Shown piece by piece: positions 14,649-14,668 of a stretch of DNA of 14,668 nt (its first letter is position 1; each line of letters begins with the position of its first letter). The DNA comes from Spirochaeta sp. (GTDB lineage Bacteria > Spirochaetota > Spirochaetia > DSM-2461): assembly GCA_030592625.1 (NCBI GenBank), contig JAUVIY010000030.1:1-14668 (forward strand), written 5' to 3'. The notes under the pieces were generated by a model. That model was not told the origin of the DNA, did no database searches, and worked only from the letters and a program-made list of their open reading frames with translations. Made by a program: the position numbers and the translations under genes.

Positions 14649-14668
14649 ATAAACGCTCAGGACACTTC

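Noticed and set aside
1..14668. CRISPR array, insertion sequence or prophage
   Set aside because: No regularly spaced repeats, transposase, integrase or phage genes were seen on either strand.

Overview
This window looks like an ordinary chromosomal stretch of a Gram-negative-type bacterium of moderate GC (roughly 55% by eye). It has no phage, insertion sequence or CRISPR. A signal-peptide-bearing ankyrin protein, an OmpA-like peptidoglycan-binding domain and an inner-membrane anchor all imply a periplasm. The atypical NAD-dependent ligase, the FecR/OmpA fusion and the G-tracts at a promoter make me lean towards a free-living spirochaete. This is a low-confidence guess from gene content, not a placement.

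Layout. (1) Positions 1-2749, minus strand: a compact three-gene unit encoding a cyclic-nucleotide-binding protein, a membrane-anchored FecR+OmpA protein and a divergent DNA ligase LigA that runs off the left edge. (2) 2850-4982, plus strand: the RNA-binding protein Tex, divergent from the first unit. (3) 5001-9382, minus strand: a secreted ankyrin-repeat protein, then an M20 metallopeptidase overlapping a YfcC-family transporter gene. The transporter reading frame is broken by one missing base in a C run. (4) 9431-10447, plus strand: aldose 1-epimerase. (5) 10645-14125, minus strand: a hemolysin-III-family membrane protein followed by the large and [2Fe-2S] subunits of a molybdenum hydroxylase with no FAD subunit beside them. 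(6) 14126-14525: a G-rich spacer with two four-run G motifs, an inverted repeat and a well-formed tRNA promoter. (7) 14526-14648: tRNA-Leu(GAG) and its terminator.

The most coherent signal that gene names do not explain is transcriptional. All seven genes that appear to begin a transcript or follow an untranslated gap have a -10-like hexamer (TATGAT, TAAACT, TATAAT, GATAAT, TATACT, TATGGT, TATGCT) only 5-9 bases before the start codon, and none has a convincing Shine-Dalgarno sequence. The two clearest internal operon genes (transporter and [2Fe-2S] subunit) do have one. This suggests leaderless or near-leaderless mRNAs as the normal mode for first genes here. It also settles the starts of tex (2850) and the ankyrin gene (9382). 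A second noteworthy signal is a G7/C7 tract inside the likely promoter spacer of the hemolysin-III gene, a possible length-variable switch. I found no clear new multi-gene defence or mobile system.
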